64,000 nucleotides of DNA from Bimuria novae-zelandiae CBS 107.79 (Eukaryota; Ascomycota; Dothideomycetes; Pleosporales; Didymosphaeriaceae). Below the pieces are notes generated by a model that saw nothing but the letters and a program-made list of their open reading frames with translations, ran no database searches and was not told the DNA's origin. The translations under genes and the position numbers were made by a program. Positions 1 to 9,505 of the stretch are shown here, one piece after another. The first letter of the stretch is position 1, and every line of letters begins with the position of its first letter. The stretch spans positions 77,787-141,786 of the forward strand of contig ML976658.1 in assembly GCA_010015655.1 (NCBI GenBank). Reading direction: 5' to 3'.

Positions 1-126
1 CCCTTTGTGCCGGCGCATCAGCGTTGTACGAATAACACCATACTTTTTCGCAATTGTCGCGTAAGAGAAAGTTTCACATGGCTCTAGGGATTCAATTTCT
101 TTAATTACTTCGTTAATCGGATCCAT
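1..126 (-). CDS. Partial Fot1/pogo-type transposase (N-terminus, runs off the window)
   Basis: Reading leftwards from the ATG at 126-124 gives 42 uninterrupted codons to the window edge. The product starts MDPINEVIKEIES and continues with a helix-turn-helix stretch (FSYATIAKKYGVIRTTLMRR). This is the Psq/CENP-B-like DNA-binding N-terminus that opens Fot1/pogo (DDE_1) transposases of filamentous fungi. The frame has no stop and normal base composition, in contrast to the mutated DNA from about 240 onward, so this copy seems to have arrived after, or escaped, the mutation process next door. The catalytic DDE region lies outside the window, so activity cannot be judged. The family call rests on the N-terminal motif only. 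Confidence 0.72.
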   Translation of the reverse strand, partial: MDPINEVIKEIESLEPCETFSYATIAKKYGVIRTTLMRRHKG

Positions 127-240
127 ATCGGTTGAGTTATGAGGCAGCGAAAATATAGTGTTGATTAAGGGGTAAAGTACTAGCGCGTGCATTGGCCCGT
201 AGCGTGCATTGGGTGGTGCGAAACACTAGAGGATAGTATA
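127..240. mobile_element. 5' leader and probable terminal region of the Fot1/pogo-type element
   Basis: Between the transposase ATG and the AT-rich DNA lies a GC-normal leader. At about 184-222 it contains the short word GCGTGCATTGG twice, separated by about ten bases. Subterminal direct repeats next to an inverted repeat are usual in Fot1/pogo elements. Composition drops sharply at about 225-240, which I take as the element boundary. The matching inverted repeat would be outside the window, so the exact end and the expected TA target duplication are unproven. Confidence 0.45.
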
Positions 241-1204
241 TAAGTATAAGGTCTTTCTCTAACTAGTAGAAGGAAACTACTAGGTGTGTAATAATTAAAT
301 ACATACACCTAAGGATTATATATAAAAAATTAAGCTTACAGGGCTAAGAGCTACCTTAACCTATAAAATTATTACTAAATATTAAGGAAATATGCTAGTA
401 CCAAGATAGCAGATTAGAATTTAGGAATAATATAATCAGGTAGCCTAGTTCCTTTATAATAAAGAGGATTGTTAACTATATAAAATAAAAAGGGAATTAG
501 TAGTAATATTACTAGGAAACCTTAACTATAAGTTTATTAATAATTATAAACTAATAATAACTTGCTATAAATACTTTCCTAATAAGTAGTTACAATACTA
601 TAAAAAATTAGGATAGTAAAAGTACTTTAATAATAAGTGCTAAATGCACGAAGCATATAAAGAAGCTATAACTAGTACCCTAAAAGTTTAAACGTAGAAT
701 TAGCAATAATTATAAGAAACTAATAGATAGAGCGCACGAGCCCTAAGCACCTATAATAGATTAGATAGCTAGACTATAATAAGGATTACTAAGCACACCT
801 ATATTAAAAAAAATAGTAGTATTAGAAATAAAACTACTACATAGAGATCTAAAATCCTAAGAATATCTAGTTATAGTATGTAGAAGATACGGAGAACCAT
901 AAAAAAAAGAAGAGGTCTAATAAATTAAGAATACTAAGAGTACCTATAAATTACTTTACTAAGAGTAATAAAAGAAGACTAAAACTAATCTAGAAATAAA
1001 GAAAGCTACGTAATCCTAAGTTAAGAAAGTAAAAACTTTTTAGAACGCTGCTAAGTAAGCTAGTAATAAGTTAGAAAACTAAAACGCTACTAGGTAAAAG
1101 ACCTTACTAATAAAGACGTAACTATAAAGGTAAAAAGGGCAAAAATAGGCACGAGCAACCTATAACTAACTAAGAAAGTTATTATTAGTAATTACTAAGT
1201 AATA

Positions 1205-1880
1205 GCGCTAATAGACTTTAGAGCAACTAGATATCTAATATTCCTAAAAATAGTAGAAAAATATAACTTGCTATACTAAAATAAGGAAACACTAGTATAA
1301 ATAGAAATAGTAAATAGGACGATATCCTAAGGATATAGCAAAGACTAGTTACGCCTTAAAACAACGCTATTACCTATTAGCCTAGATAGATTCTAGAGCT
1401 AATATAACTTTACGATAATAGATCTTAGAAGTATAAAAGTAATTATTAGCTATAATTAGCTTCTAAAGCATAACCCTGTTATTAATTAGTAAAAGAAGAT
1501 ACTACTTAGCTAAAAACTTACGTTAAAGGTTACTAAAGTACGTAAATTATAAAAAATATAACTATCTACCCTAGATGCCCTGGTAGGACAGGTTAAAGGA
1601 TAAGCTATATAACTTTTAGCCGCTAAGGTTATAAAAGTTATAAAAGAAAATCTAGGCTAAGTAAGGCTAATATAGGTATAATACTTAGGTCTAAGAGAAG
1701 AGGTAAAAGCTACTAAAATTCTACTAAAATACTAAGAATATATAGAACTATTTAAAGAAATTAAAGGAAAAGAACTACTAGAACACTAAAAATAAAATTA
1801 TTAAATACCTTTAATAAAGAGCACGAAACTATACCTAAAATAACTATAATTAATATCTATAAACTAAGAAAAAGAAGTAT
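1205..1880 (+). pseudogene. RIP-inactivated Ty3/gypsy pol relic (aspartic protease to start of RT)
   Basis: In one frame from 1205 the sequence reads ALIDFRATR, the retroelement aspartic-protease signature ALIDSGATG with Ser-to-Phe and Gly-to-Arg changes. From 1421 it continues DLRSIKVIISYN-stop-L and then HNPVIN-stop-stop-KK (stops at 1457, 1487 and 1490). The functional family reads DLG.IDVILGYNWL and HNPVINWQKK, so the stops are former TGG and CAA/CAG codons. At about 1815 the words KEHE and TIPKI match the start of the reverse-transcriptase region (usually P.HGPWDH.I.L). Upstream sequence (about 400-1200) is probably gag of the same element but is too degraded to read. Confidence 0.8.
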
Positions 1881-1994
1881 AGGATTACTCTATTAGGTTA
1901 GGAATCTTTTATGTAAGATCCACCTCTTCTATAGCTAGGGTAAACGTAGCTATTACTACGTTAAGGAGGTTAGTTATATTAACCTCTATCCTTT

Positions 1995-2720
1995 ATTTTT
2001 TATAGTCTCTTATAAAGTACCCTTATTCTCCGTAGTAAAGGCATATTTTATTTTTAAATTATGATTATTTTTCCTTAGGAAAAATAGCACTCTTATTTTA
2101 CTTAGTCTATTTAGACTTTTTATTCTTATTAGCCTGTTTCTTGTGCTAACGGGCTTTATTAGTTATAATAATATCTCCGTCTAAATCTTATTTTAGGTAG
2201 ATAAGGATAAAGTTTTTTTTTTTTTTTTTTTAAATTCTTATCCTTTAAATTCTTATCCTTTATCCCTACGTTTTTAGCGTTACTTCTAAAGTTAATTATT
2301 AGCCTGTTAAGCATTAGTTTATAGTTCTTTTAGCTAAATAGCTTTTAAAGTATAAACTAGCATATCCTTAACTTCTTCCTTTAAGCTATTATAGTATATA
2401 ACTATAAGTGGCGACTCGTCCTAGTCAATTAGAGATTAGAGCTATTTAAACTTAGTTATATAATTATTAACTAACTTTATCTAGCGTAAACGTTATAGCT
2501 ATAGTTTAGCTTAATATTCTTTATTAATAGTACTAAACATCTTATCTAGGGCTTCTTTAAACGTGTTCTAGTTAGTAAAGGCTTCCTTTACGTACTCCTT
2601 ATATTTATCTAGGTCGCTATCGTGCTCTAGATATTACTTTGTTATAAGGTGTATCTACTAGTTAGCCTTTCTCTTTATATTTGTGCCTGTTACTAGGATC
2701 TAGTCCTGTTCTATTAAGAA
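1995..2720 (-). pseudogene. RIP-inactivated Ty3/gypsy gag relic with mutated CCHC zinc knuckle
   Basis: On the minus strand a retrotransposon gag domain can be read through many stops: D-stop-DESPL at about 2426-2406 (normally DWDE) followed by SLKEEVKD at about 2387-2364. Further on, positions 2043-2002 read CLYYGE-stop-GYFIRDY. That is an exact C-x2-C-x4-H-x4-C knuckle in which the second and third Cys and the His are all now Tyr and a Gln is now a stop. All changes are single G-to-A on the coding strand. The orientation is opposite to the pol relic at 1205-1880, so these are two separate insertions or an inverted rearrangement. Confidence 0.78.
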
Positions 2721-2999
2721 CTTCTTTTAATTATAATAAATTTATAACTTTATTTTAGTAAGGAACATTCCTAGTCCCTTTTATCTATTATAAGGATTAG
2801 GTTAAGGTATCTTAGGTTATTATTTAAAAATTATTATAACTTAATTAATTAATTATTTTATAAGTTCTTATAGCTTTTTCATTTATTTTACTGATTTAGC
2901 GGCTATATTCTGGGCCGTGGGACCTAGAGGGCTTAAGGTAATAATATGCTTAGCTACTAAAGTAGCTAGGGTCGTGCTTAGTCTAGCTATTATACTATA

Positions 3000-3300
3000 A
3001 GGTAGTTAAAGTATTATAAGGCGCTCACACCTTAGTCTAATCTAAGTTAGGGTAGTAAGGCTAAAGTAGCACTTTATAAATTATTTAGTAATATAAGTTA
3101 ATATAATAACTTAGCGCGTGGCTGTACAATCTAACCTTATAAAAATAAGATAACTATTAGTCTATATAGAGAACGTACTCGTGTAGAAGATATGTACGTT
3201 AACTATAAAGAGAAGAAACAATAATAGGAGAATTATTATACTATATACTAGCCTATTTCTTCCTCTATACCTAAGTGATCCGAATCCCTTGGCGGATCAC
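3000..3300 (-). repeat. Possible LTR of the minus-strand gypsy relic
   Basis: Upstream of the minus-strand gag relic the sequence is AT-rich but keeps unmutated words (for example the GC-containing word near 3020-3032). It ends at a GC-normal block at about 3275. Its place ahead of gag is where an LTR and leader would lie. I could not identify a matching second LTR or a clear primer-binding site, so this is positional inference only. Confidence 0.25.
3275..3300. repeat. Perfect 8-bp inverted repeat in a GC-normal block
   Basis: GTGATCCG (3275-3282) and CGGATCAC (3293-3300) are exact reverse complements around a 10-base loop, and a further TGATCCGG follows at 3311. It sits at the edge of a roughly 200-bp block (3275-3480) of normal base composition embedded in RIP-mutated DNA. 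It may be the tip of a transposon end or LTR. Confidence 0.5.
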
Positions 3301-3489
3301 TCTGATCCGGAGCTACTGTCGGATTGGGATCGCGTGACCTTGGCTGACCTAAGCAGCCCCGCGAGTCTTTGCAGGCTAGCTGTAGTACAACCCCATCCAT
3401 CTCCCTTCTTCTATTTGTCGTGGTGCCACAATCCATGTTCCTTGAGCTCGTAACAGCCTCTATACTTTCGTCGTTATTTCTATAGCCTA

Positions 3490-4264
3490 AATCACCCCTA
3501 TATCTTTTAATAAATCTATCCTTTAGTAGACTCCAAACGTTTTCGATAGGGTTTAGGTCCATTGAATAAGGGGGTAAAGGATAAAGTTTAATTTTATATC
3601 TTTTAAAAAACTTTAAAACCTCTTTTATTTTATAGATTTTAGCGTTGTCTTATTAAAATTGCCACCCTATATAGCTATTAGCATATATCTTTATATAAAA
3701 AAGTAATAATTTAATATATATAAATATAAAATAAGTTATTATTTAATAGAATATTAAAAAAAGTAATGAAATTACCTCTCTTTATATGCCGTTTAATAAC
3801 AGGATTTAAGACTTTTCTTATATAATTCTTATTATTAAAGTTTATTATTAATTTTAGCGTTTTAATAAAAACTAATTCGGACCTTCCCCCTATTAAATGG
3901 AAACCTAAACTTAAATAGTTATATCTCGGGCTATAATTGAGTTGGTTTAATAGTAATTAAAAAACTTAAATAAAAGAATACAGAAAAATTAATATAACGT
4001 GCTCATAGTTTTAGTAGAACTTAATTTTTTTCTAACTCGCTTATTTCTTCTTTTTCTATATATATCTTAAAGAAACCTTTGTTATTATTCCTCTTTTAAC
4101 TCTTTTAATATTAAAAAGATATTTTTTATTAGCTTAATACGTTGTATAATATTATAAATAGCATTTTGGATTTTAGTAAGAGTAGAAATAATAGTAGAAA
4201 CAGAGGTATTAGCCCTTAAAAGTAAGTCAACTTCGTATTCGAGTTTTGAAAATTGTGGAGCCAT
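3490..4264 (-). pseudogene. Tc1/mariner-type transposase relic
   Basis: An ATG at 4264 starts MAPQFSKLEYEVDLLLRA and is followed by more than 200 codons of mutated, stop-interrupted frame. Surviving words include GGRSELVFIKT around 3890-3860 and, at 3562-3520, MDLNPIENVWSLLKDR. The last is the third catalytic Asp region of the Tc1/mariner DDE superfamily (usually SPDLNPIENVW..LK). The open frame then runs on to 3248 through unrelated GC-normal sequence, so the ORF end is chimeric. Frame loss and AT bias are consistent with RIP plus small indels. Confidence 0.72.
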
Positions 4265-4660
4265 TTTAAGGAAATATAAGGTAGAGAGAAAAGTTTAAGA
4301 AAAGGTTTCTTATAAGTAAGATTACTAGTAATCTATTATATAATATAAGGGAATTAAAGTGGGTCCGAATAATTTAATTTTAAAACATTTAAATTTTTAG
4401 GTAAGAAATATATTAAAAAAATTATATTATATAAGCTTAGCTAAGACATCTAAACTCATAAAAAATCTTAGCAAAACATATACCCCAATTTTTTAAAAAG
4501 CAAGCTTTAAACATTTAAAATAAATTATAACTAAGCGTAAATTCTAAATACTAGGATTATAGTCCTAAACTTTCTCTTCAAAATTATATTGTGTTCCTGA
4601 CTAGGAACCTAATATTGGCTAAGTTATAGGACCTTAAAAACTATAAATTATAAGAGTACT

Positions 4661-5174
4661 CTTTTTTTTTGTCACCCTACTGTATACAAGATATGCCGCA
4701 GATGTGCTTAAAAACCCCGAGAAAACAAGAAGAAATGGCATCTACAAGTAACAGTCTCCAGCAAAGTCTGGAAAGGAAACGTTGGAACCAGTCTAACCAT
4801 TCCATTCCCGGGTACACAATGTTCGCTGTGACTTCCATGCTCTTCGGTCCTCGTCTACGAACAATGCTATTTTCTCAACCATGGTACACTGAGAAAGGCA
4901 TACCTATATATCCTGCCCTCTTTCTGCTCATGTTCCTAAATTCCCCAAGCCTCCTTCACAGGACTCCGATCTGACTCTTGAACGCAACTGCTCGCTCGAC
5001 ACGTTCCCAGTTCTACTTTCACCGCTACAGCCCTAGGTATACACTGCGCAAAACTGCACCACTTATCACCTCTACCACTACCCCGAGATCCAAGCCGGTT
5101 TAAGACTAAACCTACCGCCATCTACCTCTTCACCAAAGGCATCTTCCACACATTCTACCACCACATCCGCAACA
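4661..5174. other. Intergenic; composition border and upstream region of the RING gene
   Basis: From about 4660 the base composition returns to normal. Short ORFs on both strands show no recognisable domain. I see no gene here. It probably holds the promoter and 5' leader of the gene starting at 5175. Confidence 0.5.
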
Positions 5175-6062
5175 ATGGGCTCAGCCTACACTCCCTCCCA
5201 AAACGCCGCCCGCGCCGCCTTCCTTAAAAACCTCATTGCCATCGCCTCAACAGAAGTACCTTGCGATCAAGAGAGCTGCTCAATTTGCTGCTCAATCTAC
5301 GAAAAACGCCGTGCCCTAACGTTTTCCGACTCGCATTACGCCTGCAAAATGCCTTGTGGGCATTTCTTTGGGTACGCGTGCATCACCACGTGGCTCAACC
5401 AGCTCAACGTACATACTTGCCCCATGTGCCGCTTTTCCTTCTTCGATGTAGGCGACATCGAAAAGCTCGCTCAGGAACAAGTAGAAGAAGATGCAGAGGA
5501 AATTGAGCGACTGACGCCGCTCGCTTACGCCTACGTGCATAGGTATCGAGAGGACTACATGGAAAAGGCAATTGCGGATATTATCGCGAAGTTGGCGGAG
5601 GAAAAAGAGCCGGATTCGGATTCTGCTTCGGATTCTGAGTGGGGCTCTGACTCTGATAAGGAGTCACTCGCATCATTCGCGTATCAACAAGAGTTAGTCG
5701 CGTGGGCGAGGGCTGCCGCGGAAGTGAATTGGGACCGGCATGTTAGCGAGCAATTTGTTCCGGACAAGATTCAAGAGTGGCTGGAGGAGAGGAGGGAGCG
5801 GGAACGTCTTCGATATGAGAGCTCGGATGAAAATTCTGAATGGGATAGTGGCGATGAAGATGAATTAGGTGATGCGAGCGATGCTGATACCGAGGCTACT
5901 TATTATGGAGGGTCCGATTACGAGGAGTATCTTGATGAGGATCTCCGTGGCGTATACTTTGGGCTGGACGTCTATGGCGCGGACGATAATTCTGTCCCCG
6001 AAAAGGAGGACATTGAGGATACCCACAAGAATACTAGCGACGGTGACTATGTCATCGTATAG
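5175..6062 (+). CDS. RING-finger protein with acidic C-terminus
   Basis: Single-exon protein of 295 aa. Residues about 35-77 form a RING-type zinc finger: CSIC, then a ligand-bearing loop, CGHFFGYACI, and CPMCR. RING proteins usually act as E3 ubiquitin ligases that position an E2 enzyme. In the central block the spacing fits RING-H2, but the fifth ligand position (His or Cys) is Gly (CGHFFG), a substitution I know from other fungal RING proteins. The rest is very acidic (DSDSASDSEWGSDSD and many Glu/Asp runs), with no membrane segment. The first ATG, MGSAYTPSQN, is used. The substrate is unknown, and E3 activity is inferred from the finger alone. Confidence 0.75.
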   Translation: MGSAYTPSQNAARAAFLKNLIAIASTEVPCDQESCSICCSIYEKRRALTFSDSHYACKMPCGHFFGYACITTWLNQLNVHTCPMCRFSFFDVGDIEKLAQEQVEEDAEEIERLTPLAYAYVHRYREDYMEKAIADIIAKLAEEKEPDSDSASDSEWGSDSDKESLASFAYQQELVAWARAAAEVNWDRHVSEQFVPDKIQEWLEERRERERLRYESSDENSEWDSGDEDELGDASDADTEATYYGGSDYEEYLDEDLRGVYFGLDVYGADDNSVPEKEDIEDTHKNTSDGDYVIV

Positions 6063-6586
6063 GGGCTTCACCAATACCCTCCTCTCCGCACGGCGCACTG
6101 AGTACCTTCCCGCTCGATTATCACTTCGATTTTCCAGCGTAGTGGGCTATTTTCTCCGACACCGGGGCATTCTACCACGTATCCGAGATTTTGGTTGACG
6201 GCCGTTACTGTTGGGATGTCACACACTGGTCCTACGGTACTTTCCTACCGCTCCACTCTTCTAATTTTGGCACTTGACTAAGCTTCCGTATCCTTGACTT
6301 TCTGCCCTTTTGAAAGCGTTTTGGACAGCAAGATACCCTGGTAGGACAGCATATGGAAAGTCGGAAACCGCTTAATAACATTTCATCAAAAATGACCCAT
6401 TCTACTTCTCTGCGTGACGTAAATGATGTGAATGCAAGCTCAGCTCAGTCCAAGAAACGCGGGTATCTACATAAGAACGAACCAGGAAAACACCGCTTTT
6501 GCTCCTTCCTTCCTAAAAGGCTCAACCATGGTACAATAAAGCAATACGTGACCTCGTGACAGATGTTCATTTCGGGTGAGATGCTT

Positions 6587-7842
6587 TTAAGCAGGCAACT
6601 CAGCGATTTGGTCATCGCGATCGTTTCTCCGATGCCGGGGCAATGTTGGCGAGTCTTGCATGTGCGCAGGGAGCTCTGCGGGCGAGGGCTGAGAATTCTT
6701 GGAAGGCTGTGGCTGTGGCTGTGGCTGTGGCTGTGGCGGCTGGAATGCTTGGTATTGCGAGTGTCGGGCTGTGTTCGCGCGCGGGTCATACACGGTAGAC
6801 GGAAGGTAAGACAGACTTGATAGTGTCTCCGCCTGCTGTTGTGGCTGACCAGGACTTTTTTGCTGGTCAAGTCCAAAACGAAAGTTCGCTGTATGGTTGC
6901 AATCTTGCGAATGAGAATGTGTGTGGCCAGGTTGCCACTGCCGCGGTGGACTTGCGAGCGGATTCGGGAAGGGTACAACCTGGGACTGTGAACGCTCCCT
7001 GTGGTATTCATATTGCTGCGGTGCCATCTGCGGAAACTCGCTTTGGCTCGTCAAGGTACTCGCTTGCGATAATCCGGGGCTGGGCTCCTGACTCCCGTCC
7101 GAATGTACGCTCTCTCGTAGAAGGGGTAGCGGCTTGTTTTGGTAATCTGACTGGCTTTCATATCCTGGAGGCGGCGCGATAAATATGCTTCCGTGACCCA
7201 TGCGCTCGCCTGGTGCGACATTCTTCAGCTGGTTGAGTCGCTCATTTGCCTGCCGGCTCTCCAGTACGTGCGCCTTCTCCACGAGTCTGTCTACCATCTT
7301 GGCGTGACTCTCCTTGAAAGTCTTCTTGACGAAGCTCATCATCATGATGTTGCACTTCATGCGCACGTCTTCCCGAATGTATAACCCTTCGCGTGGTGCG
7401 CCGAGGCCAAGTTCAACCGGAGCTTTCGGTTCGCCGGGCAGCGAGCCGCCAACAGTCCATTTTGCACGAATATCGAGACCAAGAGGGGCATATACGTGGG
7501 TCTGGAGACCGTCGGGGAGATCGTGGAAGCACGCGTGGTAGGACACGGAGGATGAAGCGATTCCGCCGGGCAAGTAATTGACTTTGTCTGTATTACGATG
7601 AGTATTCCTCCGGACCGCGAAACTGTCAGAGACGAAGGAGACAACATACCTTTGATAGTATACCATGTGGAGTAGTACTCTTCCGCCGGCGCATAGCTCG
7701 GCGCCTTGCATTTAAACCTGTCAATGACCAGAGGATTCAGCTCGATCATCTCCGTGTGAGCGTGGTACATGTCAATCACGCTCTGCCTCGTGATCCCCGC
7801 TGGCAGCGGGGTCACTGTCGTAAATACCGACGTCTTCGACAT
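6587..7842 (-). CDS. DUF7053 domain protein with a Pro/Gln-rich tail
   Basis: Two exons (7842-7650 and 7587-6587) joined over a 62-bp intron with GTATGT donor and CAG acceptor give 397 aa. The N-terminal 190 residues match the fungal DUF7053 pattern: MSKTSVFTTVTPLPAGI, then WYTIKDKVNYLPGG, FHDLPDGLQTHVYAPLG and LPGEPKAPVELGLGAPREGLY. Its function is unknown; the fold is expected to be a lipid- or ligand-binding-like single domain, but that is not visible here. The C-terminal 200 residues are low complexity, rich in Gln, Pro and Ser, including five PQ pairs encoded by a GGCTGT hexanucleotide microsatellite at about 6706-6736. That repeat could vary in length between strains. Confidence 0.75.
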
Positions 7843-8924
7843 AATCCGCGCTGTGTCTCCGCAAACCGCTCAATCCAAGATACCCGACTATTCCACCAAC
7901 AGGTAGCCTGTACTACGCGCAATGTAGCACGTTTCAACAATGTGCGCTCGCCGTATAGCTCGATTCCAAGGAAAGGCGAAGACACACGGTAAAGAAAGTT
8001 GGTGGAAGAGGTAGTGAAGTACCCGCTGGTGGTTGTTTCAAAGGAATGGTTGCTCACGCGGTCGCCCGCTGACAGTCCCGCGCGTGCAGCCTCACCACGA
8101 AGGCCCCTGCAGCAACAACAACTTTAATCTTCTACGAAACGGTCTTGGCCACTATGCTGCGAGTTTGGACATCCGCGTTTCTCGAAACAAATATATGGAC
8201 GAGGCAAGGGTGCGGGTGCTGTCAGACATTGTAGGAGGCAAAGTCCGCCGGAAGCCACCGGGTCCGATGACTGCGACACCATTGATGAGGAAAGAGGCGT
8301 CGTACATAGCCACGCTATTTTGGGAACCACGTGTGGGAAATGGGCTTAGCCTTAAACGGTATCGCTCGCATGCGGTATGGCTAGTAGCGGAAGGGTTTCG
8401 GTGTCTCAACACAAGTAACGACCTAACAGCATGGAAAAACCAGCATCTTCGAATCGTCCTATTGTGTCTTGGATGTCCAGCCATCTCTCATGTAGTTCAA
8501 AATCTCTGGTAACAGTCGGCATGAAGCGGAACAGCGAAGACAATGGCAAGCATCCGATGTTCCACTCTCCAGGCAGCTCTCGTCTCTCCACAGTTTCAGT
8601 CTCCAAGGCCGCGTCAGGCACCACTCCAATACGGCATAGATGCCACTCTGGAAGCTCCAAACGGTATCATTTCATTACGATTTGCACTAAATGACTATCG
8701 ACATAGCGAGAATGTGGCTAACAACATTAACAAGAACGCTCGATTAAGCTCCGAACACCTTGAGCCATTTCGGCGTGGATAAACATGTCCAAAAGCCAGA
8801 CCACCAACTCCTTCTCACGTGACCATACCGAGCTCCAGTCTCGGTGGTCAATCTTTTGCTCGCATAACAAACACCTGCTCTTCATCACGCATGCCATCGT
8901 GAAGCCCCTCTTTGTGCATCCTTT
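7843..8924. other. Intergenic, no gene supported
   Basis: About 1.08 kb between two minus-strand genes. Several ORFs of 60-160 codons lie on both strands. The most protein-like is the minus-strand frame 8660-8406, but it lacks an ATG start, has an in-frame stop just upstream and shows no family I recognise. It could be a decayed gene remnant. The rest presumably serves as the promoter of the DUF7053 gene and the 3' region of the next gene. Confidence 0.4.
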
Positions 8925-9505
8925 CTAGACCCCCTGATGCATCTCCACCTTCGGTTCCTTAAGCAAGGGCGCAACGTAATTCCTCCCCCTCATGATCATC
9001 ACGACACTGATGACCACGCTCCCCGCCCACACCAACCAGCTCACCGCACTTAACGCAGTTCCAGCTTTTGCCATGTCGCACACAGCGCCGAAGCAGATCC
9101 TATCGCGCAGAAACAATGCCAGCGCAATGAAACCGCCGAACCAGTACAACATAGTCAGTACTTCCAGCACTAGCAGACCGAACTTCCCGATAGTAGAGGT
9201 CGCGAGGGAGGTGAGTTTGAGGGGTACGACGACGAGTGGGACGAGCGCGAGGATTGTCCAGACGGGCGAGAAGATCAGGAAGTTTACTTCGACGGGAGCC
9301 ATGGCGCGCCAGTGAGAGCCCCACCAACTTGCGACTGGTCGTCTGTTAGTATTACTCTTCTTCGTAGGCATTCTCATCTGATAGTGAAATGGGAGAGAGA
9401 TGGGGGTATGGGCGTACCGTAAGCCATCAACCCGAGCACCACCACAGCGAGGACAGCCTGGATGCCTCGGGCACCCAAGAGAATTTTGTTCCAAGACACA
9501 GCCAT
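8925..9505 (-). CDS. MARVEL-domain four-helix membrane protein
   Basis: Exon 1 (9505-9418) starts MAVSWNKILLGARGIQ. An 83-bp intron (GTACGC donor, CCAG acceptor) joins it to 9334-8925, giving 165 aa. Four hydrophobic segments follow the MARVEL layout: helix 1 (AVLAVVVLGLMAY); the conserved loop VASWWGSHW...APVEVNFLIF leading into helix 2; helix 3 (TMLYWFGGFIALALFL); a Cys-containing loop (CFGAVCD); and helix 4 (SWLVWAGSVVISVVMI). Fungal MARVEL proteins reside in the plasma membrane or vesicles and help organise membrane domains. The tail is short and charged. The acceptor was chosen because it restores the VASWWG reading frame. Confidence 0.8.

Larger units (their letters stand above)
240..4660. 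repeat. AT-rich RIP-degraded transposon island
   Basis: The stretch is dominated by TpA-rich words (cta, tag, ata, taa), has very few CpA/TpG dinucleotides and holds no long ORF apart from one near 3.3-3.5 kb. Recognisable protein motifs of retroelements and a DNA transposon survive with G-to-A and C-to-T changes that make stops out of Trp and Gln codons (see separate entries). This is the classic signature of repeat-induced point mutation. The change back to normal composition at about 4660 is abrupt. A homopolymeric T tract lies at about 2216-2233, followed by a short tandem repeat of ttaaattcttatcc. Confidence 0.9.

Noticed and set aside
4669..4974. 101-codon ORF right of the RIP island
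   Set aside because: No true ATG at its start, no motif, and biased composition at the island edge.
1570..6350. Same 14-base word CCCTGGTAGGACAG at about 1573 and 6337
   Set aside because: A few chance 14-mer matches are expected in 64 kb, and the flanks do not match.
8033..8694. Overlapping ORFs of 80-160 codons on both strands
   Set aside because: No ATG-led frame with a family feature. The most protein-like minus-strand frame has no start codon and a stop just upstream.
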